From Protonemura montana (lineage: Eukaryota > Arthropoda > Insecta > Plecoptera > Nemouridae): 64,000 bases of DNA. Position 1 is the first letter of the stretch, and every line of letters starts with the position of its first letter. The notes beneath the pieces are model-generated. The model worked only from the letters and a program-made list of their open reading frames with translations, was not told where the DNA came from and did not search any database. Location of the stretch: contig OX387603.1 of the NCBI GenBank assembly GCA_947568835.1, positions 26,746,651 to 26,810,650 of the forward strand. Reading direction: 5' to 3'. Shown here one piece after another: positions 36,401-48,544 of this stretch. The translations under genes were made by a program, and so were the position numbers.

Positions 36401-39400
36401 AAGTGGTTGAACATAAGGTCCAGGTACTGTAAGGGGTTGGTGCAGGGATGGAGGCTTATAGGAGGTATCATGATTGAGGTTAGGAAGGAAAGGACTTGCT
36501 AATGAAGTCCGCTCTAAACCGTCTTCGTTAACTCAGAAGGCGTTGGCAGGTTAATGAACGACACTTTTCTGTGACTCTACAGGTGCCCGCGCTGCCATGC
36601 AGAGACTCAGCTGCGCGGTGGACCGGCTTGTCTGATATCGCGTGGGCAATGGACTCGGCTGAGACTCTCCTAACCGCACTTTACCCGCTGGACTTGGTCG
36701 GCGACTGTGGGATGGCGACGCTACTTTCCGAGGCTGCAGACCTTGCCACAGGACCCACGTTCCTTGCCGTCAACGCCAAGGTAACTGATGTCTGCAATCT
36801 CTGGAGCTTTGATAGAAACTATCTTTGCAGCAAAAATGTACTCTTTGTTTTGTGTTGAAGCTTTATACTTGCCCAAGATCCTCTTCGGCAACTGTAATGT
36901 TAACCTTTCATTGGTTTACTTAATCGTTATTCAATTAAAAGGTATTTTATTTTAACATATTTGGCTTTATAACCGTCAGACAAAGAGCTGTCAGTTGCCA
37001 AAATAATTTAGAAAAAATACACTAAAATCGTCTCAAAAAGCAAGTGTCCAAGTAGCTCAATGGGTTATAGCAACACCCGCGATGGGTGAAGATCGGGGTT
37101 CGATTCCCCGTTTGGGTATCAATTTTTGAGACGGTTATAGTGTTCATAATAATAAAATACCCCGCGCATTGCAAGCGTTTGCAATTTAAATAAGATTTCA
37201 TCTAAATGCCAGTCGTCTATTTCCCTGCCACTCAGAGCGGCGTTCTCGGAGAGCAGCTCTACTCTGCGTTTGTCACCAAGGTCATGCACCTCAGCGCTGA
37301 CAAGCTCGGTGAGCGCCAACGCACGGCGCTGCTCGTCTGGTGGCTGCGCTTTGAGCGCTTCCAGCTCGTGCTGGCGGAGAAAGGAGTTTGCAAAGCTCTC
37401 ACCACGAAGAAGAGGGTCAAGACCACCGTCAAACAGTTCCTCAAGATCGAACGTAACCGGCTCAACCTTCTCTTCTACCGAGAATACGCTCTCCTCGAGA
37501 GAGACTGCGGCAATCTACAGGTAGCCGACCAACACTTGAGCAAAATCATAGCCGTTATTTACAACAAACGATTAGAATCTCCAAGCCTTTGATTCGATGT
37601 TCAAACCAACTTTCAAACAATTATCACCAATTTTTATTATTAGAAACGCTCATAGCCTCTCGAAATTGATGCCCAAACAGGGACTCGAACCCAGATCTCC
37701 ACCTTTGGCGGGGTTTGCTCTAACCAACTGAGCTACTTGGTCATATAATTTTTGAGTGGATCCTAATGCATTTGATAGAATTTTTGAGAGGTTAACAACT
37801 CAATATCCCACCTTTTTGTTACTTGTACCTGTTACGAAACGTTGGGAAATTTAGTTGTTCTTTACTTAGCATTCAAAACCCAGTTGAAATAGTTTTTGTC
37901 AAAACTAGTGCTAAGAATAAATCAAGCAGACATGAGTCTAAAAACAATCATTTTGAGAGGTTATTAATGTTCCTTTAACAGAGTTTATGTTCCTTAAAAT
38001 ACTTTGCGTTTTGGAAGCATTTGCAGTTTAAATCACATTTCACGTTGTGTGTGAATGAAATTGAAATGTAATGCAACAATGAGATGCAAGCTGGATTCAT
38101 CTGTTTGATGGGAATGCTCTGCGCAGGGTGGAGTGGATTGTCTCCGCCTGGCCTTGTCAGCTGACGGGTGTGGCGTGCCCGTGTCGGGCTTGACGTGCCA
38201 AGATACGCGATCGGATCGCGCCGCGACGTTCCGCACGCTGGTCGAGCTGCTCCTGTCCGCCGGTCGCGTGGAAGCCGCCGGGAACGTCCTGGCAGCCATG
38301 GCAACCGGTCGGCCGATGGACTTGGACGCCCGGCTCGGGGCAGATCAAGTTACCGGAGACGTGTTCAGACATGTTGCTAGCGAGATACTCAGGTAGGCGG
38401 TGGGATTCAATTTCAAATTATTTGCCGTAGGATCATTTACATTGATATTGACATTGACATTGTCAAGTTTAAAAATATTAAACATTAAGAACATTTACAC
38501 AGAACTATAGCTAGAGTAATTTACAGAACTCGTTTACTAAATAAAAACATGCATAAACACATTCCCATCGAAGTGTTTCATCCTTGCTGGATCTAGAGAA
38601 GAGATGCTTTGCAAACTGTCAGTTTTGTCACCGTGAACAATGACCCTCTCCAGGATGCAATCATGGATTTGAATCCCAGTCTCCACCTGACATAAGTTTT
38701 GTTCTAACCAACTGTTATTAATGGCAGCTACGTTGTTGAGAGGATCTGAGTGCTTTGCTGAGTCAGTTTCACGTCCAAGGAGCGGAATAACGAGGGTGTT
38801 GCATGAAAGCCACTCTGTTTCCAGTGAATTTAATTTTAAGCACAAATAATGTGACAAATAATGAACAGATTGCGAGCCGATTTCATCTAGATGGCCGCAT
38901 GGGTCATTGCATTGCCCCTTGAAACATTTCTAGTGCGTCTAGGCGTCCTTGGAAGTCTTGTTTGTTTTCTGTTTGTAAAAACCGTATGGTTTGTCGTGTT
39001 GGAAACACCGGTTCTCAGATCACCGAAGTTAAGCAACACTGAGCTGAGTCAGGTATTGGATGAGTGACTATCATACACATGATTAGTTATGTTTGGGAGA
39101 GAGGTTGGAGGGATGAAAGTTAGTACAGCAACTTCACTCGCCTTGCTTATCAACCTCTCGACAGCATGGATTTGTAGAGGAATCCAGCTGTTCGAGTTGT
39201 ACCGTCCTTCGGAAGGGACGTTAAGCCGGTGGTCCCTTTGGTGCTCTTCGACAGGAGTAGGCTACGTGCCTGCACCGAGTTTCCTCTTCTCACTTCTAAG
39301 CTAGGTTAGGTTCATCATCATCCACTCATTCACCGACGCCATTAGACCAGTGCCGCAGGGCCAGTTGTCAAGACAGTGCGTCGTTAAACACCACAAATCA

Positions 39401-42400
39401 AACAATGTTTGTAAAAGCGTTTGTCTAGTTCATTCAGGTGTTCAACTTTGAGCAACTGCTCAACGGCTTTCTCATAAACGATATGGAAGCCACTGGGAAT
39501 GATATCAGTGTAGTCTCATTGCAGTGTTTCCCCTCCACAGCGAGCTGGACCAATCAGAGGCCAGCAATGGTCAGGAGCACTTGTTGCCGGACTTCACGGT
39601 GGACTGGATTGTGTGCACTGCGTGGTGCATTCTACTCGTACAATCTGTCTGGGAGGCGAGCGCTTTCCTCGAAGAGGCTCTCGTCAAGTTGGCGGTACCA
39701 ACCTCACGGCTTCCAACCTCAAAGTAAGTACCAACCTCTAAATTCAATAAATAGCATACTTAGATGAAATCTTATTGAAATTGCCAACACTTGCAATGAA
39801 CGGGATATTTTATTATTATAAACACTTATTCACAGCCACTTGGTTAGGTTGGAGATCCGTCATTCTCATCAAATACACTATAATCGTCTCAAAAAGCCAG
39901 TGTCCAAGTAGCTCAATGGGCTAGAGCAACACCTGGGATAGGTAGAGATCGGAGTTCGAGTCCCCGTTTGGGTATCAATTTTTGAGACGGTTTTAGTGTT
40001 GATAATAATAAAATAGCATACTCTTGCAAATCTTGTCAACAATGCTGGCAGCTGTACCAACCCTAGTTTAACTTCGATTGTTGATAACCTCAAAGTTTGC
40101 TCTTTCCAAGCACGGGCAATATCATTTAAAAAGGCCGCCTAATTTCCGTGATTTCAACGTCCATACTTCCTGCTGATACAGAGCGTGCTGCTGTCGTGAG
40201 GCGCTGTTTGAGAGCTACGTGACACTGATGTTGTGGCACTGCCGGCGCTCACCAGGCGCTTACTCCGTGCTGCACGAGTTGCTGGCGCGGGCGCTCACAG
40301 AGTTCCCCGGGAACACGGCGCTTCTTGCGATTGCAGCGCACACCGAGGTACCACCCAGTTTGAAAAGTCACTTAACTTTGCCAATGTTGTCTCGTTATCA
40401 CGGTATTTATGGTAGCAGAATAATAAGGTTTTGTGGACAATTGATAGAAACTTCTTACAACTTTTTCAAGGGCTTGGATCATAACCCTAAATTTACAAAA
40501 ACCTATGCAACCTCAACAAACCTATGCTCAACTGGCAGGGGTTGAATGAAAATAAGCAAAAATTGGGTTTCTTGGGAACTGAGATTGTCATACTAGTTTA
40601 ATAACACAGCTATGCTAAAAACATTTTGGTAAATTCAACAGTTAAGTACATAATTATTCAATTGCACACTCTTTAAATGATCCCACATCCAAAAATGTTT
40701 CAACATAAGAGAGTCAGATTCCTTGGAGCTATCATCGAGAGCAAAGTCTGGTTTCCGTCCCACAGAACTCGGAGCTGCGTCCCTGGTGGGGTCTGCGCAG
40801 GATGCTGGATGGCGCTGGCTCGACACTGGCGCAGGTCTTGCTTATCTTCCTGGCGCAGCACAAGCCAGTGCAAGCTCAGACTCAGGACTCTCTAGGCTGG
40901 CTGGAATCATGTAAGCATTGCTACTTACCCGTTAATAACTTTTTTTTTATTCAGCAAAGTATACAGGTACTTGGGATCCTGGTATTTCAGGGTGTTTGAA
41001 ATACAGTTTTGTTTTATAAAATAGGTAATTGCACTTCAGACCAGGGCTGTTAATCAACGACAGTGTCGGAATCAGAACTGTTCTTGTGACAGAAACATAA
41101 GAAAACATTCTTGGATATAAAACCTGGATTTCTGTCCTACTTTTGTAAACGTTGATCTCTGCTATTTGTTTTTTATTGTAAGCAAATACAAGCATATATC
41201 AGGCTTGTCAACTTTGATAAAAGAAAATGTTACACTTAATTAGTATCTACATTTTTTTGGAGACTGGCAGAAATGTACAAACTTGACAATGCTATAAAAT
41301 TAAAAATTAATTAGTACATTAATTCTACACCTAGTTTTAAGTTAACGTGCTGTCATTTTTAATAATTGCCATGACAGCGTTTTACCAACAGCTTAGATGT
41401 CAAACAGGGTTCGCAGCACTAAACAAAAAGCTGCCAAAAAAATACTTAATATTTATTTTCTCTGTCGTACTGTCATGATGGCATCTGTTGCTTTGACAAG
41501 GATGAAAGACACTAGATGTCTAAAGCTTGAGGTAAATGATCATTGAAACGATTCCTGTTATGTAAGCTTGCAATGACAATGCACAATCTAATTTGAAACG
41601 TTACGTTCCCACCGTTTCAGCGCCCGATTCATCGTCCCTGGCCGCAGCAAGCTTCTACAACCGCGGGCAAGCTCTGTTTGTCCGCCTGGCCAAACTGCCC
41701 GCCACGAGACAATGTCCACTTGTCCGACGACTTCACCTGCGCTTCCTATTCCAACATGCTGGGGTGGAGGCGTGTCGTTCCGTTTTCTACCAAGCAGTGG
41801 AACACCTACCCTGGGTCAAGGTGAGAGCAAGCTGCTAGAAATCACTATTACAGTCATGGCTTGCACAGATAGTCCATCCTTTATGAGGCAAAGGCTACCA
41901 CAGACAAAGCTTGCACAGATATTCTATCCTTATTAGGTAAAGACTACCACAGATAAAGCTTGCACAGATATTCCATCCTTATGAGGCAAAGACTACCACA
42001 GATAAAGCTTGCACAGATATTCCATCCTTATGAGGCAAAGACTACCACAGATAAAGCTTGCACAGATATCCCATCCTTGTGGGGCAAAGACTACCACAGA
42101 CAAAGCTTACACAGATATTCCATCCTCATGGGGCAAAGACTACCACAGAGAAAGCTTGCACAGATATTCAATCCTTATGGGGCAAAGACTACCACAGATA
42201 AAGCTTACACAGATATTCCATCCTTATGAGGCAAAGACTACCACAGATAAAGCTTGCATAGATATTCCATCCTTATGTGGCAAAGACTACCACAGACAAA
42301 GCTTAGACAGATATTCAATCATTATGGGGCAGAGACTACCACAGAGAAAGCTTACACAGATATTCTATCCTTATGAGGTAAAGACTACCACAGATAAAGC

Positions 42401-42567
42401 ATACAAGGATTTAGTGACCAATCAACGTCTTACAGGCGCTGTACCTGGACGGCGCCAAGATGCTGCCGGCAGATATCGGGCACGTGCAGGACCTCGTCAT
42501 CGAGAAGGAGTTGCGTCTGCACGTCACTCCTGAAGAGCTGGAGGTCTTGAGGAGCACAGACCCCTGA
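30481..42567 (+). CDS. NRDE2: NRDE2, nuclear exosome regulator / RNAi factor
   Basis: Nuclear protein with HAT-type helical repeats that binds the exosome helicase MTR4 in animals and is needed for nuclear RNAi in worms. Exons: 30481-30574, 30661-30961, 31029-31154, 31256-31541, 31780-32019, 32765-32909, 34887-35095, 35879-36037, 36583-36780, 37236-37520, 38127-38392, 39541-39723, 40182-40347, 40766-40910, 41621-41820, 42436-42567; 1044 residues, phase kept throughout. The start MSLFPAYSSN and SWLENPSF match the family, as do a basic RRKKSKRSKSHKHVHRHKR stretch, AIYEAEEGELS, VEMWLKYSAFQ, FHWLPWDED, LERDCGNLQ, CPLVRRLHLRFLFQHAG, VFYQAVEHLPWVK and the C-terminal EKELRLHVTPEELEVL. Introns 6 and 15 carry large minisatellites. 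The middle exons are less conserved, so small boundary errors are possible. Confidence 0.92.
32037..32290. mobile_element. Inverted-repeat element, fullest copy
   Basis: Left arm ACTATTTCAACTGGGTTTTG and right arm CAAAACCCAGTTCAAATGGT are inverse copies about 55 bases long, around a spacer with CTTGTACCTGTTAC. In NRDE2 intron 5. Looks like a MITE; flanking duplications not clear. Confidence 0.65.
32933..33853 (+). repeat. 26-bp minisatellite, about 35 units
   Basis: Unit GCCAATAGACCAGTGTCACAGAGACA with small changes (GTCAAT, GTTACAG, GCCACAG). In NRDE2 intron 6, starting 24 bases after exon 6. It runs directly into the 68-bp array. Confidence 0.95.
33854..34800 (+). repeat. 68-bp minisatellite, about 14 units
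   Basis: Unit begins CACAGTGTGTCAAAGGGACA and ends TTGGACAGGAGCAGCCAA. Because 68 is not a multiple of three, the array keeps short open frames in every phase, which produce repetitive peptide-like translations; these are not genes. It ends about 85 bases before NRDE2 exon 7. Confidence 0.95.
37018..37143 (+). mobile_element. tRNA-like element with inverted arms, copy 2
   Basis: Arms ACACTAAAATCGTCTCAAAA and TTTTGAGACGGTTATAGTGT pair; the core at 37044-37118 has TAGCTCAATGGGTTATAGC and GGGGTTCGATTCCCC. In NRDE2 intron 9. Confidence 0.8.
37645..37768 (-). mobile_element. tRNA-like element with inverted arms, copy 3
   Basis: Minus-strand core at 37670-37741 with TAGCTCAGTTGGTTAGAGC and a B box; arms around it are more divergent. 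In NRDE2 intron 10. Confidence 0.65.
37797..37955 (+). mobile_element. Inverted-repeat element fragment
   Basis: Carries CTTGTACCTGTTACG, TTACTTAGCATTCAAAACCC and CAAAACTAGTGCTAAG, the shared segment of the family. In NRDE2 intron 10. Confidence 0.6.
38981..39405 (+). mobile_element. 5S-derived SINE with 11-bp target duplication
   Basis: Complete copy flanked by TGTTTGTAAAA at 38970-38980 and 39406-39416. Head GTTGGAAACACCGGTTCTC, tail ending CGTCGTTAAACACC. In NRDE2 intron 11. Confidence 0.88.
39875..39999 (+). mobile_element. tRNA-like element with inverted arms, copy 4
   Basis: Arms ACACTATAATCGTCTCAAAA and TTTTGAGACGGTTTTAGTGT; core 39900-39974 with TAGCTCAATGGGCTAGAGC and GAGTTCGAGTCCCC. 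In NRDE2 intron 12. Confidence 0.8.
41866..42415 (+). repeat. 49-bp minisatellite, about 11 units
   Basis: Unit contains AAGCTTGCACAGATATTCC, ATCCTTATGAGGCAAAG and ACTACCACAGA. In NRDE2 intron 15. An inverted, decayed copy of the same array sits in INTS7 intron 13. Confidence 0.93.
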
Positions 42568-43702
42568 AGACAACCTAGTCTCTTGTTTGTTCTTCAAATT
42601 ATATTTATTTACTTCAGTAACTACTCTGTAAACAACAAGAGGGCTGATCCAAACCCATAAATCTTTTCACTGTTGAATTTTCTACTGAAATTGTTATTTT
42701 CTGAGACTTTTTTTTATGTAGCTACTTTGTAAAACAAGGTGTCATATGGTGCAGATGGCGCAGGAATGCAAGAGAGTGATTTGGATCGTAGATTCGTTCC
42801 AGATAAGTGATAGTTTTAATATAGTTCGTTCCAGGGTAAGTTTTATAGCGAATGTGTCTAAGTGTGTAGCTAATACCTGGATGCTTTGAAAGGAAACGTG
42901 GCGCGTGGTGTTCCATTCTCCGATCTCTATCCGAGGTGCATCCCTCCTGATGCATCTTCATTTCGGCCAGCTTCGGAAGACGTTCACTTGTTTTACTAGT
43001 TTTATTTGGCTTACAACTATCGTTATGATTTTAGAAGTCACAATTCTTTATCATTTTTGTCACTGGACTTTTTGACTTGAGATGACATGACAAAAATTCT
43101 TTCAAATTTTTAGGCAAACTATTACAAACGACGTCAACAATATCTTTTGGTATTAAGTTCAATGTGATTTATCCTGATTGTTACCTTTGTATTAAATTGG
43201 TTCTCACCAGATCCCCAATTCGTGTGTGGCAAGTCAGTCCAGCTATGAAGCAAAGCAATGCATTCATTTGAACTGGGATCTGATCTCTTAATTGTTCAAG
43301 ACACCTGGAAGATGCTGGCTTCTGCGAGGTTTTATTACGGTCTGGCCGTCACTGACAATGTCAATCGCTGGTAAATGCAGCGTGCGCAAGGGACAGAGAG
43401 TTCAGGAGCAGACTGTGGTACCCAAAAGCAAGTTTTTAATTGGAGGCGCTAATCGCTATCAAAGATATGCAGATAAGTTGCTTTAGTGCTGCTGCCCCCG
43501 GGAATTTTTGTTTCTCATTTTGTAAGTAGGAAAGATAAATACTCTAGAGGGAAAAATAACAAAATGATTGATAAGTTATTTTATTATACAAAAATTAGTC
43601 TTGCAGTTGATCAACAGCCAGCAAAGTTGGCATTTGTTCAGCAAGGTCAGTTATCCTATAAAATCACAATGAATACTTTTAAGTGTCAGCCATTCTAGGC
43701 CA
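42568..43702. other. Convergent gap between NRDE2 and NDUFAF7
   Basis: 3' flanks of both genes. No exon recognised. The only clear element is the NDUFAF7 poly(A) candidate listed next. Confidence 0.5.
43580..43585 (-). terminator. Candidate poly(A) signal of NDUFAF7
   Basis: AATAAA on the minus strand, 118 bases past the stop codon. Confidence 0.45.
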
Positions 43703-45807
43703 TCACGGCTTAGTCTGCTCCTCCTCTGCAAACCCCGCTACAGGGAATCGCTGCAAATGCTCCTCGAGTACTTGTGGGAAGATGGCAAAGACCTTGAACC
43801 GTTCCCCCATTTCGGTGACTAGCATGCGGTGGCCGCTTCGTAGCCCATCTTGCAGCTCTTCGGGGCAGGAGTCCAGCAACACTCGCAGCCGTTCATCAAC
43901 GCCCATCTGCCGTAGGAAAGCTCTCTGTGTGATTGGTCCGAACGTGATGGCCCCGCCCCCTGCACTGGCCGCGGAACGCAAAGCAGAGAAGTCCACATCA
44001 GCCGTCAAGTCAGCCGAGCCGGGTTCCAGAAGCGGGTCGTGTTGGCGATGCGATCGAAAAGCCTGGGAACACACCGTGGCAGTTGGTAATACTAGGACCC
44101 TAAGAAGAACTAGGTATTTCCTGGCTTGTCAAAACAAACGGCACAAACATGCACTAACTGGATTTAGTTTCGTAACGGATAATTCAATTAGCACAATTTT
44201 TACTACCGACCGATTTGACAACCGATTTGTTCAGAAATGGCACCTCTGCAAACAGTTCTTCAGCTGGAGAACTGCCATTCATCGGTTGTCAATCTCACGT
44301 AAACGAGGCTTCAGATGAAACGGTGTACCATGATTTAGACTTCTGATCCAAAATTCTATGGTCTAACAAAGAGATGCATTACTTCCAATCTTTTCCTAAT
44401 TGTATAAAGTACTACACCTGATGCAATCAACTTTTCCGCATTAGTAAATTTAATTTCCTTTTCTCCTCTTCCCCCGAATGATTCATGGTAGTGTTCCAAC
44501 TCCTGACTCTAATTTATCGTGCATACCTTCAGTGAAAATCTAAGAAAGTTGATATTATTCTGACGTTTCCACCCACTTCCCCTCCAAGCGATCGCAGTCT
44601 CACCCTGAACGTATCCGACTCGGTGCCGTCGTGGCCGTAGTCCACAAGAAGCGCAAATCCTCCGTCCTCTTCTATCCTCTCAGCGAGATGCCTTACGATC
44701 AGCGCCGCTTGTACGCTGATCTCCAGCTCTGGCCTAGTCTCCCCGGCGCCCACATAAGCCAGCGCAGCTGGCGTCGCTGCCCTCGACATCACGTAGCGGA
44801 ATTTGTCACCGGAGTCCATGTCCACGAGCACCTCGCGCCACCCATCGTCTGTGTTGCGCAGTTTGTGGATTGGCAACGCGTCGAAGAACTCGTGCGCGAG
44901 GTAGACAGAGAATGCACGTGGTACGTCCTCCACGTGAGAGTACCAAGAGACCGGGACTCCGGTAGCGGTGAAGCCGCAACGGTGGGCATGTTTCGACGGG
45001 TCCACAGTAGAGTCGAGGACGCCCAAGCTCTCGGCCTGTAGGTCGCACATTCGTGGGCTGATCTCGACTAGGTGCAGACTCACTCCGTCTAGAGCTCCCA
45101 GGCCGAACTTGGCAAACACCTGCAAGGGTTGGTGATCAGTGACTGTCGCCGGTTGGTTAACGATGCCGTATACGTACCCTGAGTATGTCCTGAGATAATG
45201 TTCCACGGCCCGGACCAAACTCCACGAACTGAAGCGGTTTGGGAGAACCAATTTTCTTCCATTCGGTGAGAAACCAAATCGCCAGCATCTAAAAATTGTG
45301 TGACAATAGCATATCTACGATCTCATTTACACCATGGCTCGCCCATGCGGTTAAGCAAAATGCATTACATACCTCTCCAAACAGCTGACTTATTTCTGGA
45401 GAAGTAATAAAATCTCCTTTTTCTCCAAATACATCATTGTACATGTAGTAACCAGCAATAGGATTTGTCAGGACCTCACGCATGTAATCAGAAATAGTGA
45501 TGGGACCTGTTGCCTTGATTCGAGCTTGCAGTTGACGCGTAAGTCGGAGAGGGTCCGGTTGCTGCACTGTTTTATCGGCTGTAATGTTAATTGTAGAGTA
45601 GTGTTCCTCATACCCTGAGAAAGAGGAAATCAGTGTTTACAATATTTAATCAAATGGCAATAGTTAGGTACACCTTACATATATTAGAACGTCGATAAAG
45701 GAATAGTACGATTCGAAGGTACCTCCGAAAGCATATTGAGTGACGAAAATCTTCTTTCTATTTATACAGCAGTTTGATCTAGACAGCCTTCTTATAACTT
45801 GAAACAT
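43703..45807 (-). CDS. NDUFAF7: NDUFAF7, mitochondrial protein arginine methyltransferase
   Basis: Assembly factor that symmetrically dimethylates an arginine of complex I subunit NDUFS2 in the mitochondrial matrix. Exons: 45723-45807, 45373-45614, 45178-45288, 44604-45119, 43703-44062; 437 residues (human 441). Exon 1 encodes [19 protein letters not shown], a basic presequence typical of mitochondrial import. Then [38 protein letters not shown], the SAM-binding loop [58 protein letters not shown] and MGERFKVFA follow in family order. All junctions are GT-AG and in phase. It faces CFAP298 head to head. Confidence 0.94.
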
Positions 45808-46069
45808 GTCTAGTAATTTCTCCTTTTTCCTTATTCAAGCGTACGTATGACCATAGATGACGTTCAGTTGATGGCTACACCAGCCATATTGTCATGTGTT
45901 CTTTATAGGTTAGGTTAGGACTTCGGGTGTTTACTAGGGCTTCGTCTGGAAGCGTGATGATCGCTGAAAGACAAATCTCCGGTCACCATGGCAACGATCT
46001 AAACGACGCGGCATTAGTAACATTTCGCGATTATTTTGTTTAACGGTTCGTGTTAAATTTCAGATTAAA
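45808..46069. promoter_or_regulatory. Shared divergent promoter of NDUFAF7 and CFAP298
   Basis: 262 bases separate the two opposite start codons. It contains GGTTAGGTTAGG near 45908 and no obvious TATA box. Confidence 0.6.
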
Positions 46070-47542
46070 ATGGTTATTTTACACGTAAAGAAAGGTGATG
46101 AGAGCCAGTTTCTCTTTGATACAACAGTGGCGTGTGCTGTAGATGAACTTGTAATTGAGGTAACATCCATTTACAATGGGAGACTCAAGATCAGTCGCAT
46201 TTGCAGTGGTAAGTTATGCCACGGCAATGTCCCAGCCAAGTATTCTTAACCATAGTCCTCACCAATGCTTCCCGACTAATCACAAATTGCAGGCAGTAAA
46301 CCATTGAATAAGTACCCACTGAAAACAAAATTTTTTTTTTGCAGAAATGGAAGAGCTCTCTAAGTATGGTACACTTTTACCTCATGACATCATGGGCTTA
46401 ACAGACGAGCAAGTCGAGGAGCTGAAGTTGGTTGACGAATGGGGTGATAAGTGTGTTCCCAGCGGTGGCTGGACGCTAAACAAAGACCCCATCGGCCGTC
46501 GTAATGGCAAGCAGCCCAATGAAAAGATGCAAGAAGTAATTGCAAAGACAGTTGCTGAAGCCAAAGCAGCAGTCTCTAAGGTGATTTAATATTCTGTCTT
46601 AGTTTATTGACTACCCACATCTACCCACAACTTCATTTGAATATCAAACTTTTAACTCGTTTTACCGTCGTTTAGAAGTCATCGAGTTTCCCTCCCTACC
46701 ATTCTAGGCCTGCTTGATGATCGCTCTTTTACTGATGCTACTTGACCAGTGCCACAAGACCTTTTGTCAATGCTGTGGGCTAGAAAGGAGCAAATCGATG
46801 CTAATTTCAATCCATTTTTAATATTTTCTATCAGTTTTATAAGAAAATTGGTTAAGAACATAGATGAATAATAAATTAGGCTGGATATTCAGGCTGAATA
46901 TTAAGGATACTTCCTGTGCTATGCACTATGTTATATTTACCATCGACGTGTCTCTTAAATGAACTTAAAATGCCGGTTTTGCAAGCTACGCCACGTCAAA
47001 CTATTAAAGCAAACGTATGGTTACCATAAGACAAATAGTTCCACTTCTCTTGGTTTTCAAATCCCAGTTAGGCAATTATTATTTTGAAAACCAGCGCTAA
47101 GGTTACCTCAAGCAGACACGTAAGCCCTAGCGATGACGCTTTCCTTCTCTTGCAGACCCTGGCAACTAATGGCACGTGCCTGAAACCGAAGGCGGTCCAA
47201 GAGGCTCTAGACATCCTCCGTGGGGCCATGATGATCGTCTACCCGATGAATTTACCGCCGCACGATGTGATTCGCCACGAGCTAGAAAACTCGGAAGATT
47301 TGTCGGGAACGCAGGCCTCGCTGGAGGTGATATCGGCAAGCGACGCCACGCTCTGGTTCTCCGGCCGCGAACTGCTGCCCGGCAAGCGGCTGGCGGACTA
47401 CGCGGGAAGCAACGAGAAGTCCAAGCTCATCGTCAAGATACAGAAGCGCGGGCAAGGAGCTCCCGGTCGAGAGCCGGTCATGTCCGAGGAAGATCGCAAG
47501 CAGATGATGATGCACGCTTATCGCAGACAGGAGGATATGAAG
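46070..47542 (+). CDS. CFAP298: CFAP298 (C21orf59/Kurly), last exon not located
   Basis: Cytoplasmic factor for motile cilia, needed for dynein arm assembly and planar polarity. Exons found: 46070-46208, 46345-46580, 47156-47542, giving 254 residues and ending at a good donor in phase 0. Matches: MVILHVKKGDESQFLF, YNGRLKISRICSEMEEL, LTDEQVEELKLVDEWGDKC, IGRRNGKQPNEKM, LRGAMMIVYPMNLPP, ENSEDLSGTQASLEV, KIQKRGQGAPGREP and YRRQEDMK. Human CFAP298 has 290 residues, so about 35 C-terminal residues (the conserved SPWAD...WRP end) are missing. I scanned to about 51 kb and did not see them; the exon may be beyond a long intron or too diverged. As a cilia gene in an arthropod it would be expected to act in sensory neurons or sperm. 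Confidence 0.9.
46685..46785 (+). mobile_element. Decayed tail of a 5S-derived SINE
   Basis: Shows CCCTCCCTACCATTCTAGGC, TACTTGACCAGTGCCACAAG and TTTTGTCAATGCTGTG, degraded forms of the SINE tail. In CFAP298 intron 2. Confidence 0.5.
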
Positions 47543-47660
47543 GTAGGCCTGCAGTGATACCGTTAACTCTACCTATCAAACAACATTTCAGGGGCTTCTT
47601 AGATGAAATCTTATTTAAATTGCAAACGCTTGCAATGCGCGGGGTATTTTAGTATTATGA

Positions 47661-47784
47661 ACACTATAACCATCTCAAAAATTTATGCCCAAACGGGGAC
47701 TCGAACCCCGATCTCCACCTATCGCAGGTGTTGCTCTAACCCATTGAGCTACTTGGACACTGGTTTTTTAAGACGATTTTAGTG
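47661..47784 (-). mobile_element. tRNA-like element with inverted arms, copy 5
   Basis: Minus-strand core 47686-47760 with TAGCTCAATGGGTTAGAGC and GGGGTTCGAGTCCCC; arms ACACTATAACCATCTCAAAA and TTTTAAGACGATTTTAGTGT. Downstream flank GCGCATTGCAAGCGTTTGCA is shared with copy 2. Confidence 0.8.
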
Positions 47785-48544
47785 TATTTGATGAGAATGA
47801 CGGATCTTCAAGGAGTAGAACCACAAGGCTGTGAATACTCACAGTCACTCTGATTCTAGTGACGCTATATCACGTCACAACCTGTCAATCTCAAGTAACT
47901 CCAATTTGACTTTGGATTCGTTTTTCGTCCCCTTTTCAGCCAACAACCAAGTGGTTCAGCCAGCTTCTTGTCCTGTCTTTAGGGCAACTTTCCCACATCC
48001 GTCGTTCCTGTGCAGGGAATCGTATCGTTGTGTTTTGTTCCCTGTTGCTTCTCTAAACTTTCACAGGCAATCGAGAACGTGTCCAAATATCTTGCTTTGT
48101 TGCTCGCGCGATTGGCCACGTTTAAAATACTGTTTATCAAACGATGACCGCAATGCAGACTTCTCAATTATGTTAATTACCAACCAATCACCATCTGGTC
48201 ATGAGCTGGGCCAGATTAAAATAAATACTTTGAGTAGGTACTCGTTAATTGATTAAATTAATACACTCTACTCATTAATTACGCTTTACGACTGAGACTG
48301 CTGCCAGTCAATGTGCATAAAGTAAGGCAATGTGACTGAAGATTGAATCCAATGCCAAGATAACTTCTTGAGGCAGATCGAGAATTTTATGTTGATCAGT
48401 ATCGAAGAGTTACTTGTCAACATCTGAAAGTTGCCCATCGATTTCAATTTATTATGATGCCGATGACGGTTGATTTTTCCGACAATTTAACCCTGGCACT
48501 CGCTGTGCTCAAAAGTTTTCTGACAGGCTGTCACTGCGTAAGTT

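Noticed and set aside
37044-37118. Functional tRNA gene
   Set aside because: A and B boxes are clear, but the anticodon arm is irregular, the position-33 U is missing and near-copies occur at four more sites inside inverted arms, so it is a repeat.
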